This document shows, one piece after another, positions 53,184 to 62,533 of a stretch of DNA of 64,000 bases. The DNA comes from Defluviitalea saccharophila (GTDB taxonomy: Bacteria > Bacillota > Clostridia > Lachnospirales > Defluviitaleaceae). The translations under genes were made by a program, and so were the position numbers. The stretch spans positions 2,904,592 to 2,968,591 of the forward strand of contig NZ_CP121687.1 in NCBI RefSeq assembly GCF_038396635.1. The letters are read 5' to 3'. Position 1 is the first letter of the stretch, and each line of letters starts with the position of its first letter. A model generated the notes under the pieces. The model made no database searches. It was not told the origin of the DNA and saw only the letters and a program-made list of their open reading frames with translations.

Positions 53184-54368
53184 ATGACTAAAGGAAAACG
53201 TCCATCAGAGAAAAGATTTAACTGTTCAGTAAAAAATAAATGCGGCGGTTGTCAATTACAGCATCTAAGTTATGAGGAACAGCTTATAGAAAAGCAAAAG
53301 CAGGTAGAGTCTCTCTTAAAGAAATTTTGCAAGGTAGAAACGATTAAAGGTATGGAAAACCCCTATTATTATAGAAACAAAGTGCATGCCGTATTTGACA
53401 TCGATAAAAAGAAAAATATTATATCCGGGGTGTATGAAGCAGGAACCCACCGAGTGGTTCCCGTAGAAAGCTGCCTCATCGAAGATCAAAGGGCGGATGC
53501 TATTATCAATTCAATAAGAGGGTTACTAAAATCATTTAAAATTAGAACATTCGATGAAGACACTGGCCACGGATTGTTTCGCCATGTGCTGATTAGAACT
53601 GGTTTTACAAGTGGAGAAATCATGGTTGTTTTGGTTTTTGCTTCTCAGATTTTTCCATCCAAAAATAATTTTATAAAAGCCCTCAAAAAACTTCACCCCG
53701 AAATTACTACCATTGTACTGAATGTCAATAATAGAAAAACAAGCATGGTGCTTGGGGAAAAGGAACAAGTTTTATACGGAAAAGGATTTATTGAAGACAC
53801 CTTATGTGGAAAAGTATTTCGAATCTCCCCAAAGTCTTTTTATCAAATCAACCCGATTCAGACAGAGGTACTTTATAATAAAGCAATAGAACTTGCCGGC
53901 CTTAGTGGAAAAGAAACCATAATAGATGCCTACTGCGGCATTGGTACCATCGGTTTAATAGCCAGCGATCATGTTAAAAAAGTCATTGGAGTGGAACTGA
54001 ATCGAGATGCCGTTCGTGACGCCATCACCAATGCTAAAAGAAACAAAATTACCAACGCAGAGTTTTACAATAAAGATGCCGGAGAATTCATGCGAGAATT
54101 AGAAGCTAAAAAACAACCTATAGACGTTGTATTTATGGACCCTCCAAGAGCAGGAAGCGACGAAAGATTTTTAAATTCACTATGCAGCTTAAAACCTAAA
54201 AAGGTTGTCTATATTTCTTGCAATCCTGTGACATTGGAAAGAGATTTAAACTATTTAGTAAAACGTGGCTATAAGGCAGAGAAAGCTATACCCGTGGATA
54301 TGTTCCCGGGGACGGAACATGTGGAGTGCGTAGTTCAGATAAAACGCGCCGAAACCCGCATGGGATAA
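53184..54368 (+). CDS. rlmD: 23S rRNA (uracil-C5)-methyltransferase
   Basis: A 394-residue RumA/RlmCD-type enzyme that methylates C5 of a uracil in 23S rRNA. A 4Fe-4S cysteine group (NCSVKNKCGGCQLQH) lies at the N-terminus; the SAM-binding motif is IDAYCGIGTIGL and the catalytic Cys is in YISCNPVTLERDL, with FMDPPRAGS nearby. The N-terminal TRAM domain of many members is absent. It is the last gene of the operon, ending at a hairpin near 54440. Confidence 0.9.
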   Translation: MTKGKRPSEKRFNCSVKNKCGGCQLQHLSYEEQLIEKQKQVESLLKKFCKVETIKGMENPYYYRNKVHAVFDIDKKKNIISGVYEAGTHRVVPVESCLIEDQRADAIINSIRGLLKSFKIRTFDEDTGHGLFRHVLIRTGFTSGEIMVVLVFASQIFPSKNNFIKALKKLHPEITTIVLNVNNRKTSMVLGEKEQVLYGKGFIEDTLCGKVFRISPKSFYQINPIQTEVLYNKAIELAGLSGKETIIDAYCGIGTIGLIASDHVKKVIGVELNRDAVRDAITNAKRNKITNAEFYNKDAGEFMRELEAKKQPIDVVFMDPPRAGSDERFLNSLCSLKPKKVVYISCNPVTLERDLNYLVKRGYKAEKAIPVDMFPGTEHVECVVQIKRAETRMG

Positions 54369-54762
54369 GGCTTTGGGGGGATTTAGAAAGACAGTTTTTA
54401 AGAGGTAAAAACGATGATAAAAACTCGGTTATTTTTAAGAATAAGCGGGTTTTTATTTTTATAAGATAAACAACCAGAAAAGCATTAATTGCCTGACTGG
54501 ATTTTCTTTGATAAATATGGGGGTATAGCTCGCCAGGAAAAGCGCAAATGATATTCTGAAAAATTAGTCAAATAAAAGTCTTTCAACAAGTTTTCCAGAA
54601 TTTATGATATAATTATGTCTATTAGGGGAAGCTTGATAACTATTTTAATTATGGAACTATAAAAATGTAGAAGATTCTAATGTAATTGTAATGTGAAGTT
54701 CATTTGCACGAACTAAATCCCGATATATATACCTGCTTAAGAAGGTTTAATTAAAGGAGAGG
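54369..54762. other. Intergenic region before the IS110-like element
   Basis: This 394-base gap holds a terminator-like hairpin (about 54419-54458, AAAACTCGGTTATT with AATAAGCGGGTTTTT) and a TATAAT box near 54608 without a clear -35. Nothing else is seen. Confidence 0.5.
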
Positions 54763-54945
54763 ATGAGTCTGCTGAAAAATTTACCTAAAAGCTTTTTGGT
54801 CCGGATAATTTTGACTAATGGTGACCATGCTCATATTCGAACTTACTTTGGTATTAAAGATGAGACATCAATCGAAGATCGGCTAAAATCTTTTTCTAAA
54901 GTGAAACTTATTGAGTATATTGATAATGTAGGAGCATTCCTGTAA
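54763..54945 (+). CDS. Small hypothetical protein next to the IS element
   Basis: A 60-residue frame beginning MSLLKNLPKSFLVRI, with AAGGAGAGG directly before the ATG (the spacing is short). No family is recognised. It ends only a few bases before the likely left end of the transposable element, so it may be the N-terminal piece of a gene cut by the insertion, possibly the radC-like one on the other side. Confidence 0.4.
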   Translation: MSLLKNLPKSFLVRIILTNGDHAHIRTYFGIKDETSIEDRLKSFSKVKLIEYIDNVGAFL

Positions 54946-55048
54946 AGAAAAACAATGAACTTTGAAAAAGTAGACGCCTGACACTAAAATAGTATTGTGC
55001 TGATCCAGACAAGAAAGGCACAAAACTAAAATAATGGAGGCGTCATAT

Positions 55049-56323
55049 ATGAAGCGTACACAAAATGAAAAGATTTTGCAAATGAAATCTGAAACACTTG
55101 TGGTAGGAATTGATGTGGGAAAGGATACACATTATTCACGAGCTATTGACAACAGAGGTGTTGAACTGGGTAAGTTATTAAGGTTCAGCAATACAAAACA
55201 AGGCTATGAGGCTTTGGATAGCTGGATGCAGAAAATTATGCAGGAACATGGCAAGACTGAGGCAATTGTGGGATTTGAGCCTACAGGTCACTACTGGTTT
55301 ACATTAGGTGACCACCTGCAAAAGGAAGGTCATCGGCTTGGTATCGTTAACCCATTCCATGTTAAGTGTGCCAGAGAGTTGGACGATAACAGTCCTACAA
55401 AGAATGACCGCAAAGACCCTAAGACTATAGCAATGCTGGTCAAGGATGGCAGATACCGGGATGTATATATACCGGAGGATCTTTTTCAGGAGCTCCGGGA
55501 AGCAGTAATTGAGAGAGAACGGCTTCTGGAGCAAGAAATAGCCTTAAGCAATCAGGTGATCCGCTGGTTGGACATCCGGTTTCCGGAGTTTAACGAGGTA
55601 TTCAAAGATTGGAGCGGGACAGCCGCATGGCTGACATTAAAGTCTTATCCCACGCCGGCAAAGGTGATGGCTGCAGGAGTAAAAGGTATAGTAGATACCT
55701 GGCGAAAGGGAATGAAAAAGCCCAGCCATAAGAAAGCGGAAAGACTGATTAAGGCGGCTTCTGAATCGATAGGGCGTATGGCTGGATCAGAAGCAGCGGA
55801 AGCCTCTTTGCAGAATCTTATGACACAATATGAACTAATAAAGCAGCAAAAGCGGGAGATAGAAAGCCTTATGCAGGAGCTGATGTTAAGAATACCAAAC
55901 GCATCGAAACTGGCAGCTATAAAAGGGATTGGGATGGTGACAGCGGCAGTCATCGTCAGTGAAATAGGAGACATTCATCGTTTTCAAGACCCCCGGCAGA
56001 TACAGAAAATGGCGGGATTGAGTCTTAGAGAAAACAGTTCTGGCAGGCATAAAGGCAAAACAACCATAAGCAAGCGAGGACGAAAACGTCTTCGAGAGGG
56101 ATTATTCAGAGGAATCATTACAATGTTGGCAACAAACCAGGAATTCAGGGTAATGCATCAGAAAAATCTAACCCGGGAAAAGAACCCTCTGACCAAGATG
56201 GAGTCAATAATTGCTCTGTGTGGCAAGCTCATACGAGTAATGTATGTAATACTGACAAAAGGGCATGACTACGATGCCAACAAAATGATGAATGATATGA
56301 ACCGTTCGATGAAGGCGGCATAG
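55049..56323 (+). CDS. IS110-family transposase
   Basis: A 424-residue DEDD transposase. The N-terminal RuvC-like domain has VVGIDVGKDTHY (first Asp), GFEPTGHYW (Glu) and KNDRKDPK (last acidic residues). The C-terminal transposase_20 domain has IKGIGMVTAAVIVSEIGD and MAGLSLRENSSG with the catalytic Ser. Members are guided by a structured bridge RNA from the element's own non-coding end. The ATG at 55049 follows GGAGG; the one at 55034 overlaps that site. The frame is intact, so the element may be active. Confidence 0.9.
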   Translation: MKRTQNEKILQMKSETLVVGIDVGKDTHYSRAIDNRGVELGKLLRFSNTKQGYEALDSWMQKIMQEHGKTEAIVGFEPTGHYWFTLGDHLQKEGHRLGIVNPFHVKCARELDDNSPTKNDRKDPKTIAMLVKDGRYRDVYIPEDLFQELREAVIERERLLEQEIALSNQVIRWLDIRFPEFNEVFKDWSGTAAWLTLKSYPTPAKVMAAGVKGIVDTWRKGMKKPSHKKAERLIKAASESIGRMAGSEAAEASLQNLMTQYELIKQQKREIESLMQELMLRIPNASKLAAIKGIGMVTAAVIVSEIGDIHRFQDPRQIQKMAGLSLRENSSGRHKGKTTISKRGRKRLREGLFRGIITMLATNQEFRVMHQKNLTREKNPLTKMESIIALCGKLIRVMYVILTKGHDYDANKMMNDMNRSMKAA

Positions 56324-56700
56324 ACTGCCGGAGACAAGAACACAAGCTGAGTATGAAAAAGCCTGAAGGCCGCAGCGGGCGGGAGCATACAAAGGCAACA
56401 AAGTAATTGGATACAAGGATTTGTACTTTGAAAAGGTAGAGCAGGGGCAGTCAAGTTGAATTTTACCATTAGGGCAAAGACCCGGTTTAGGAGCATGATT
56501 GACGTTCCACCACCAGGATAAGCAGGACGAAGGAATTAGGCACATTTGATGCCGGAAGACATGGGAGGTTTGCTGCCTGGGGATGATGTGGAATCCCGTT
56601 GGCCGAGATAATGAAAACACATGCGGTTTATTTTCTCTGCCTAAAACCACACATCGACCAGCAATTATGCTATATCCAAGGGAAAAGCTCAACCTAAACA
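56324..56700 (+). ncRNA. Candidate bridge (seek) RNA region
   Basis: The non-coding stretch after the transposase is GC-richer than the surroundings and holds several possible stems (for example GCCTGAAGGC near 56360). In IS1111-group elements the guide RNA is encoded downstream of the transposase. The call is inference from position; its ends and loops were not resolved. Confidence 0.35.
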
Positions 56701-56719
56701 AATTGAAAATCTACGAAAC

Positions 56720-57180
56720 ATGAAGATATTTAAAGAAAATGAGAGTATATTAAGGGAGGGATGAAGGATAAAGAAAGGTTTATGGTTTCTTTTTTAGACA
56801 GCGGTAATAACATAATCGAAACCAAAATCATGTCTGAAGGGAGTATCGGACAGGCACCAGTTTATCCGCGAGAAATATTAAAATATGCTCTTGCCTGCGA
56901 TTGTAACGCAATAATTTTAGCCCATAACCATCCCGGAGGCTCCCAAAATTTCTCTATGGAAGATAAAACATTGACACAGAGAATAGTTGATATTTTTCAT
57001 CCGCTTGGGATTAAGGTTTTGGATCATATTATTGTTGCCGATACAATTTATACTTCTATGGCAGAGAAAGGAGAACTTCCCAAAGAGAGCAGAAGTATTG
57101 CAAATTATGGGGTGATTGAATTAGGTGCATCTACTGCAAAGGAAAAGCTGAATAGGGTTCAGCATACACACTCACGTTAG
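56720..57180 (+). pseudogene. Truncated radC-like (JAB/MPN domain) gene
   Basis: The frame from 56761 codes 139 residues of the RadC C-terminal JAB domain, with the metal motif AHNHPGGSQNFSMED and the preceding PVYPREILKYALACDCNAIIL. The usual N-terminal helix-hairpin-helix part is missing. Family-like residues continue just upstream in another frame (MKIFKENESILREG, from 56720), one base out of phase, so a frameshift plus the IS insertion probably broke the gene. Translation from 56761 is possible, but AGGGAGG touches the ATG. Confidence 0.65.
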
Positions 57181-57264
57181 AACTGGATTTTAAAGATTAG
57201 ATTTGTAATCTTAAAGGTGTTTTCAAGTACACCCAAAGTGTTTTAAAGCACATGCTTGTGAGAA

Positions 57265-57420
57265 AAAGTAAAGATAATAAATGTTTCTTTCATATGGGGC
57301 ATATTGTGAGGTTAATTATTCTGCTGCAAAGGCGGATATAATTGGTGTGACAAAAGCACTCGCCAAGGAGCTTACACCTTCAAATATACAGGTAATTGCA
57401 TAGCTCCTGGTATTACCTTG
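57265..57420 (+). pseudogene. Decayed fabG-type short-chain dehydrogenase fragment
   Basis: Pieces of an SDR protein can be read in shifting frames: an N-V-S-x-I-W-G strand, the active-site N-Y-S-A-A-K, then GVTKALAKELTPSNIQV and, after a frame change, CIAPGIT. Stops and shifts interrupt it and both ends are gone. It is a remnant of 3-oxoacyl-ACP reductase or a similar enzyme. Confidence 0.7.
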
Positions 57421-57547
57421 AACAAATCAAATCATCTATAACTGAAAGCAATTACAGAACTGGACAAAATTATCTTATAAAACATGAAATAATCCATTGA
57501 AATAATCTGAATAATGATATAACATATTAATAATTTAATATAAAATC

Positions 57548-57716
57548 AGGTGCTGGTTATGCATTACTAGAAAATGTGTGAATCAGTGAAAAGGGAAGAC
57601 GGGTGAAAATCCCGCGCGGTCACGCCGCTGTAAAAGTGGAGTTCTCCATAGATACCACTGGGAAACTGGGAAGGTTTGGAGAATGATGATGCTTGAGCCA
57701 GAAGACCTGCCTGCAT
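57548..57716 (+). promoter_or_regulatory. Cobalamin riboswitch
   Basis: The hallmark segments occur in order: an opening GGTGC, GGGAAGACGGGTGAAAATCCC, CGCGGTC-ACGCCGCTGTAA, CCACTGGGAAACTGGGAAGG and the closing GAGCCAGAAGACCTGCC. It lies upstream of cbiM and would shut down the cobalt-transport and cobinamide genes when adenosylcobalamin is plentiful. Confidence 0.95.
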
Positions 57717-57789
57717 TTTTAACACCATTTACTCTACGAGCGATAGGGGGTGTTGTGTATGTCTGCACAGTATTATTCCGGGTATGCAT

Positions 57790-57826
57790 GACCTCTTGAC
57801 TATTTATGTTGAGAGGTTTTTTGTTT
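57790..57826 (+). terminator. Expression-platform terminator of the B12 riboswitch
   Basis: ACCTCT and AGAGGT form a short stem followed by TTTTTTG. A competing stem (AACACC with GGTGTT, about 57719-57755) lies between it and the aptamer. Confidence 0.6.
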
Positions 57827-57858
57827 GTAAAATAATATTTGTATGAGGAGTGAGTATT

Positions 57859-58599
57859 ATGTCCAAAAAATTACAATTGGCTTTGGGTCTTGGACTTATG
57901 GTAATACTGATGCCAACAATGGCTTCAGCTATGCATATCATGGAAGGATTCTTACCTCCGGTCTGGGCAATCTCATGGGGAGTATTGTGCGTACCATTTA
58001 TAGTTATAGGACTATTTTCAATAAATAAAACTGTACGAGAAAATCCGCGATTAAAAATATATCTTGCAATGGCAGGTGCATTTGCATTTGTACTTTCCGC
58101 ACTCAAAATACCTTCTGTTACAGGAAGCTGTTCACATCCAACAGGATTGGGATTGGGAACTATCCTTTTTGGCCCAACAGCTATGTCAGTACTGGGTCTG
58201 ATAGTGCTTTTGTTTCAGGCTATACTTTTAGCTCATGGCGGACTAACAACGCTTGGCGCAAATACCTTTTCAATGGCAGTTGTAGGACCTATTGTTGCAT
58301 TTGCAACGTACAAGCTGGTAAAGAAAGCGAAAGGACCTCAATGGCTGGCAGTGTTTTTAGCGGCAGCACTGGGTGATCTGTTGACGTATATGGTGACATC
58401 AGTGCAGCTTGCACTAGCTTTTCCAGCTGAAGTAGGTGGTTTTGCTGCATCACTGGCTAAGTTTATGGGTATTTTTGCAGTGACACAGATTCCTCTTGCA
58501 ATCAGTGAAGGTATACTTACAGTATTAATATTTAATGCAATAGCTGCTTATGGCAAAGATGAATTGAAGAGCTTAAATCTATTACAAAAGGGGGCTTAA
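57859..58599 (+). CDS. cbiM: Cobalt ECF transporter substrate-binding component CbiM
   Basis: A 246-residue membrane protein that captures Co(II). A signal-like leader (about 1-24, ending MASA) precedes [10 protein letters not shown], whose Met-His form the metal site after processing. The signature [18 protein letters not shown] follows in mid-protein. About seven transmembrane segments are expected. GAGGAG lies eight bases before the ATG. It is the first gene of the riboswitch-controlled operon. Confidence 0.95.
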   Translation: MSKKLQLALGLGLMVILMPTMASAMHIMEGFLPPVWAISWGVLCVPFIVIGLFSINKTVRENPRLKIYLAMAGAFAFVLSALKIPSVTGSCSHPTGLGLGTILFGPTAMSVLGLIVLLFQAILLAHGGLTTLGANTFSMAVVGPIVAFATYKLVKKAKGPQWLAVFLAAALGDLLTYMVTSVQLALAFPAEVGGFAASLAKFMGIFAVTQIPLAISEGILTVLIFNAIAAYGKDELKSLNLLQKGA

Positions 58600-58601
58600 T
58601 C

Positions 58602-58928
58602 ATGCAAACTGAAGCGATAAGGCAAACAAAAAAAAATAATCTTTCTGTTAACCTGCTGTTGATTCTTATTATTATAGCTTTAGCAATTATTCCGTTGTTT
58701 ACTGCTAAAGATGCTGAGTTTGGTGGAGCAGATGGGCAAGCGGAGGAGGCAATAGCAGAAATAAATGCAGATTATGAACCTTGGTTCTCACCCATTTTTG
58801 AACCGAAAAGCGGAGAGATTGAGAGCTTGCTTTTTGCATTGCAAGCTGCTATCGGCGCCGGCATAATCGGGTATGGATTAGGTTATTTGAAAGGCCGCAG
58901 AAAGAAAGAAGATGAGAAGAGCGCATGA
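58602..58928 (+). CDS. cbiN: Cobalt transporter accessory protein CbiN
   Basis: A 108-residue protein with two transmembrane segments (about 15-34 and 80-97) joined by an outer loop with the family motifs FGGADGQAEEAI and YEPWFSPIFEPKSGEIESLLFALQ. CbiN is needed for CbiM to load cobalt. It overlaps cbiQ by four bases. Confidence 0.95.
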   Translation: MQTEAIRQTKKNNLSVNLLLILIIIALAIIPLFTAKDAEFGGADGQAEEAIAEINADYEPWFSPIFEPKSGEIESLLFALQAAIGAGIIGYGLGYLKGRRKKEDEKSA

Positions 58929-59701
58929 TTTCTATAGATAAATATGCTTACAGCTCAAAGCTTAAACATACAGACCCCTTGCAAAAGGTTACATTTGCCT
59001 TGCTGACGCTGGCTGTATGTCTATGGGCAGATAACTTGATAATATCGGTTGCAGTGATTTTTATTATGGGGGGCATGACCGTCTCAAGAGGTGGGACTCC
59101 CCTCCGTTTTTTTATAAAACTACTGTTATTGCCTGTTTCTTTTTTGATAATAGGGGTGTCTACCGTTGCAGTGAATATATCCGAGCAACCAGAAAGCCTG
59201 CTGGCAGCAATTCCTGTTGCAGGAACATGGATAGGTGTCTCAAATGAAGGGCTGCAAGAGGCGATTAAGCTGTTTTTCAAAGCACTGGGAGCTGTCTCAT
59301 GCCTTTATTTTCTGTCCCTTAGTACCCCTATGGTGGATTTGCTGGCGGCACTACGGAGACTTCGGATGCCAAAGCTTTTAGTGGAGCTTATGGGGCTTGT
59401 ATACAGGTTTATATTTGTATTGCTGGAAACTGCAGATACCATCTATAATGCACAGAATTGCCGTATGGGCTATTCAAGCCTGACTGCCGGATATCGCTCT
59501 TTAGGCTCATTGATTTCCATGCTCTTCATAAAATCATACAAGCGTTCGGATGAACTATACACTGCACTGGAGGCAAGAGGATACGAGGGAGAGCTCAATG
59601 TACTTGAAGAAACCTATGAAAAGCATTGGAAAGGATATGTCCTGGCAGTAACCATCAACGTCATACTTGTTTTATCTTCAATAGCTTTAAAGCAAGTATA
59701 G
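58925..59701 (+). CDS. cbiQ: Cobalt ECF transporter transmembrane component CbiQ
   Basis: A 258-residue T-component with about five transmembrane segments. The opening I-D-x-Y-A-Y-S-S-K-L-K-H-T-D-P-L-Q-K and the coupling-helix motifs ALRRLRMPKLLVELM and ALEARGYEG (A-R-G) are typical. It connects CbiM to the ATPase CbiO. Confidence 0.95.
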   Translation: MISIDKYAYSSKLKHTDPLQKVTFALLTLAVCLWADNLIISVAVIFIMGGMTVSRGGTPLRFFIKLLLLPVSFLIIGVSTVAVNISEQPESLLAAIPVAGTWIGVSNEGLQEAIKLFFKALGAVSCLYFLSLSTPMVDLLAALRRLRMPKLLVELMGLVYRFIFVLLETADTIYNAQNCRMGYSSLTAGYRSLGSLISMLFIKSYKRSDELYTALEARGYEGELNVLEETYEKHWKGYVLAVTINVILVLSSIALKQV

Positions 59702-59713
59702 GAGGAGTTATTC

Positions 59714-60568
59714 ATGATAGAGAACATCCTGGAGGTAAAGGACCTTCATTACACATATACTGATGGAACACATGCTTTAAAGGGAGTGACACTTGATATA
59801 AAGCAAGGAATGACAACTGCCGTACTGGGTGGAAATGGAGCGGGAAAATCAACACTGTTTCTTTCTCTAAACGGAACACTCAAACCAACGGCCGGTAAGG
59901 TGCTGTTTAAGGGACTTCAGCTGGACTATTCCCGAAAGGGCCTTAGAGACCTTCGCAAATCTGTGGGTATTGTGTTTCAAGACCCGGATAGCCAGTTGTT
60001 TTCGGCAAGTGTACTTCAGGATATCTCCTTTGGTCCAATAAATATGAAGCTGCCTGAAGAAGAAGTCCGCAAGAGAGTAAATGCTGCAATGGACAGGATT
60101 GGTATATCACACCTTAAGGATAAGCCAACCCACTGTCTCAGTTTCGGACAGAAAAAGCGTGTAGCCATTGCCGGAGTACTGGCTATGGAGCCCGAAGTGC
60201 TGGTGCTTGATGAGCCTACGGCAGGACTTGATCCCATGGGAGTTAGTGAAATTATGAAACTTCTTCGGAAAATACAAAAGGATTTAGGATTATCTGTGGT
60301 TATTTCAACCCATGATATTGACATAGTACCGCTTTACTGTGATTATGCCTATGTGATGGATCAGGGCAGGATTGTGCTGGAAGGTACTCCTAAAGAAGTA
60401 TTCGCTCATAGGGATGAAATAAGGAGTGTAAACTTAAGACTTCCACGAATCGGACATTTGATGGAGATACTAAAGGAAAAGGATGACTTTGAATTTTCGG
60501 AGAATGCCAATACCATATCCGAAGCGAGAAAAGCTCTTAATGACTGGAAGAAAAGAAAAACTACCTAA
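59714..60568 (+). CDS. cbiO: Cobalt ECF transporter ATP-binding protein CbiO
   Basis: A 284-residue ABC ATPase. Walker A is GGNGAGKST, the Q-loop is VFQDPDSQLF, the signature is LSFGQKKRVAIAG (a variant of LSGGQ), Walker B is VLVLDEPTAGLDP and the H-loop is STHD. It energises CbiMNQ. It ends the transport part of the operon; about 150 bases separate it from cbiD. Confidence 0.95.
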   Translation: MIENILEVKDLHYTYTDGTHALKGVTLDIKQGMTTAVLGGNGAGKSTLFLSLNGTLKPTAGKVLFKGLQLDYSRKGLRDLRKSVGIVFQDPDSQLFSASVLQDISFGPINMKLPEEEVRKRVNAAMDRIGISHLKDKPTHCLSFGQKKRVAIAGVLAMEPEVLVLDEPTAGLDPMGVSEIMKLLRKIQKDLGLSVVISTHDIDIVPLYCDYAYVMDQGRIVLEGTPKEVFAHRDEIRSVNLRLPRIGHLMEILKEKDDFEFSENANTISEARKALNDWKKRKTT

Positions 60569-60720
60569 AAAGGAAATTGCGTTGATACAGTACTATATAA
60601 TTTGCGCCAAGAAACCACTAATTTCAATGAGCAAAATATCGATGCTTCTACGGTTTTTGTGAAATTGAAATAGTGAGTTTCCCGCATAATTTATATAAAG
60701 GCATAAGTGTGGGTGGAATA

Positions 60721-61854
60721 ATGAATGATTATATAATAAAGTCTGGTAAAAAGCTAAGAAAAGGGTTTACAACCGGAAGCTGTGCGGCAGCTGCCGCAAA
60801 AGCCTGCGCAATTATGCTCTTTGAAAAGATAGAGATTCCGGAGGTTTCTTTAACTTTTCCCGGAGGGGAAGAAATAATTCTTAAGCCGGAAGATATCATT
60901 CTCAATGAAGCTTCCGCAAGCTGTTGCATCATAAAGGATGCGGGGGATGACCCTGATGTAACAAACGGAATAAGGATCTATGCCAGGGTTGAAAAGGCAA
61001 AAGCCGGTATTTCCATTGACGGAGGGATAGGTGTCGGAAGAGTAACCTCTGCGGGTTTGCCCTGCAAAATAGGAGAGGCGGCTATCAATCCCGGACCAAG
61101 AAAGATGATTTTTAATGCGTTGGAAGAGGTTGCCCGTCTATACAAATACGATGGCGGATTTCATGTGGAAATATTTGTTCCCCAGGGAGTGGAAATTGCA
61201 AAGAAAACCTTCAATGAAAGGCTTGGGATTGTCGAAGGCATATCCATCCTGGGAACTACAGGCATTGTGGAGCCCATGAGTGAAGCTGCATTGATAGATA
61301 CAATCAAGCTGGAAATGTCTATCAGAAAGCAAAACGGTCAAAACGTGCTATTCATTTCTCCCGGAAATTATGGAGTTGGTTATGCCAGAGAGCATTTGGG
61401 CATTGATGTTGACAGCGCTGTAAAAATTTCAAATTATATTGGTGAAGCTCTTGATTATGCGATATATTTGGGCTTTAAAAAAATCCTGCTTGTCGGACAT
61501 ATAGGGAAATTGGTCAAGTTAGCTGCCGGTGTTATGAATACACATTCGAAAATTGCTGACTGCAGAAATGAAATATTTGCCGCTCACAGTGCATTAGTCG
61601 GTGCAGGAAAAGAAACGGTCGAAAAAATCATGAATGCAAAAACAACAGATGAAATTCACAATATCCTGTTGCAGAACAATATATCCAAAATGGTGTATGA
61701 AAGCATATTGGGAAAAATAGTATATCATTTAAATTATCGTGTGATGAATAAGGCAAGGATTGAAGTTCTTGTATTTTCAAATGAAAATGGCGTGTTAATG
61801 CAGACAGATAATGTGTTGGACTTTATCAATGAGCTAAAGGAGGTTGGGCATTGA
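60721..61854 (+). CDS. cbiD: Cobalt-precorrin-5B C1-methyltransferase
   Basis: A 377-residue CbiD that methylates C1 of the corrin ring in the anaerobic B12 pathway. The family opening LRKGFTTGSCAAAAAKA is clear, and SPGNYGVGYAREHLGID and LLVGHIGKLVKLAAG are further matches. The ATG at 60721 is preceded by GGTGG and gives the usual length; an upstream in-frame GTG at 60673 adds unlike residues. It overlaps cbiL by four bases. Confidence 0.93.
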   Translation: MNDYIIKSGKKLRKGFTTGSCAAAAAKACAIMLFEKIEIPEVSLTFPGGEEIILKPEDIILNEASASCCIIKDAGDDPDVTNGIRIYARVEKAKAGISIDGGIGVGRVTSAGLPCKIGEAAINPGPRKMIFNALEEVARLYKYDGGFHVEIFVPQGVEIAKKTFNERLGIVEGISILGTTGIVEPMSEAALIDTIKLEMSIRKQNGQNVLFISPGNYGVGYAREHLGIDVDSAVKISNYIGEALDYAIYLGFKKILLVGHIGKLVKLAAGVMNTHSKIADCRNEIFAAHSALVGAGKETVEKIMNAKTTDEIHNILLQNNISKMVYESILGKIVYHLNYRVMNKARIEVLVFSNENGVLMQTDNVLDFINELKEVGH

Positions 61855-62531
61855 AAGGAACTTTATACGGAGTTGGTGTTGGACCGGGAGATAAGAAGCT
61901 TCTTACTCTATTGGCGGTTGAGACTTTACATAAGGCAGATATTATTGCAGTACCTGATACCGGAGGCGAGAAAACAGCTCTGAATATTGTGGGTGAGTAT
62001 ATCTCCGGCAAAAAGATAATGTACTGCAGTATGCCTATGACAAGGGATACAGCAATACTGCGGGAGAGTCATAAAGCTTGTGTAGAGCTGATTTGTGCAG
62101 AGCTCGAAAAAGGCTTGAACCTGGCATTTATAACGCTCGGTGATCCTACAATTTATTCTACATATATGTATGTGCACAGGTTGGTTGTTGAAAAAGGATA
62201 TTCTGCTGAAATTGTTAACGGGATTCCCTCGTTTTGCGCGGCTGCTGCCAAACTGGGCATTTCATTGTGTAATGGGAAGGAAGCATTGCATATTGTTCCT
62301 GCATCCTATGAAGGTGCGGATGAACTCTTACGTTTGAACGGAAGCAAGGTGCTTATGAAAAGCGGAAAGGGTATTTTAAACATAAAGCAGAAGCTGGAGA
62401 AGCATAATTTGCTTGACAATTCCAAAATGGTAGAATGCTGCTTTATGGAAAATGAGAAAATATATAACAGTCTTAGGGACTTAAATGAAGATAGCAGTTA
62501 TTTTTCGATTATTATAGTTAAAGGAGAATAA
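61851..62531 (+). CDS. cbiL: Cobalt-factor II C20-methyltransferase
   Basis: A 226-residue tetrapyrrole methylase. The SAM-binding opening is LYGVGVGPGDKKLLTLLAVE and the second family motif LAFITLGDPTIYSTYMYV; these point to the C20 enzyme (CbiL/CobI). It starts at TTG with AAAGGAGG upstream, overlapping the cbiD stop. It is followed by cbiF two bases later. Confidence 0.92.
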   Translation: MKGTLYGVGVGPGDKKLLTLLAVETLHKADIIAVPDTGGEKTALNIVGEYISGKKIMYCSMPMTRDTAILRESHKACVELICAELEKGLNLAFITLGDPTIYSTYMYVHRLVVEKGYSAEIVNGIPSFCAAAAKLGISLCNGKEALHIVPASYEGADELLRLNGSKVLMKSGKGILNIKQKLEKHNLLDNSKMVECCFMENEKIYNSLRDLNEDSSYFSIIIVKGE

Positions 62532-62533
62532 AA

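Larger units (their letters stand above)
54960..56700 (+). mobile_element. IS110-family insertion sequence (ends approximate)
   Basis: A single transposase gene with a short upstream and long downstream non-coding region. No terminal inverted repeats are seen, as usual for IS110/IS1111. A 16-base repeat with one mismatch (ACTTTGAAAA, then A or G, then GTAGA) lies at 54959-54974 and 56425-56440; it could mark the ends, giving about 1.47 kb, or the element may extend to about 56.7 kb where radC-like sequence resumes. Confidence 0.7.
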
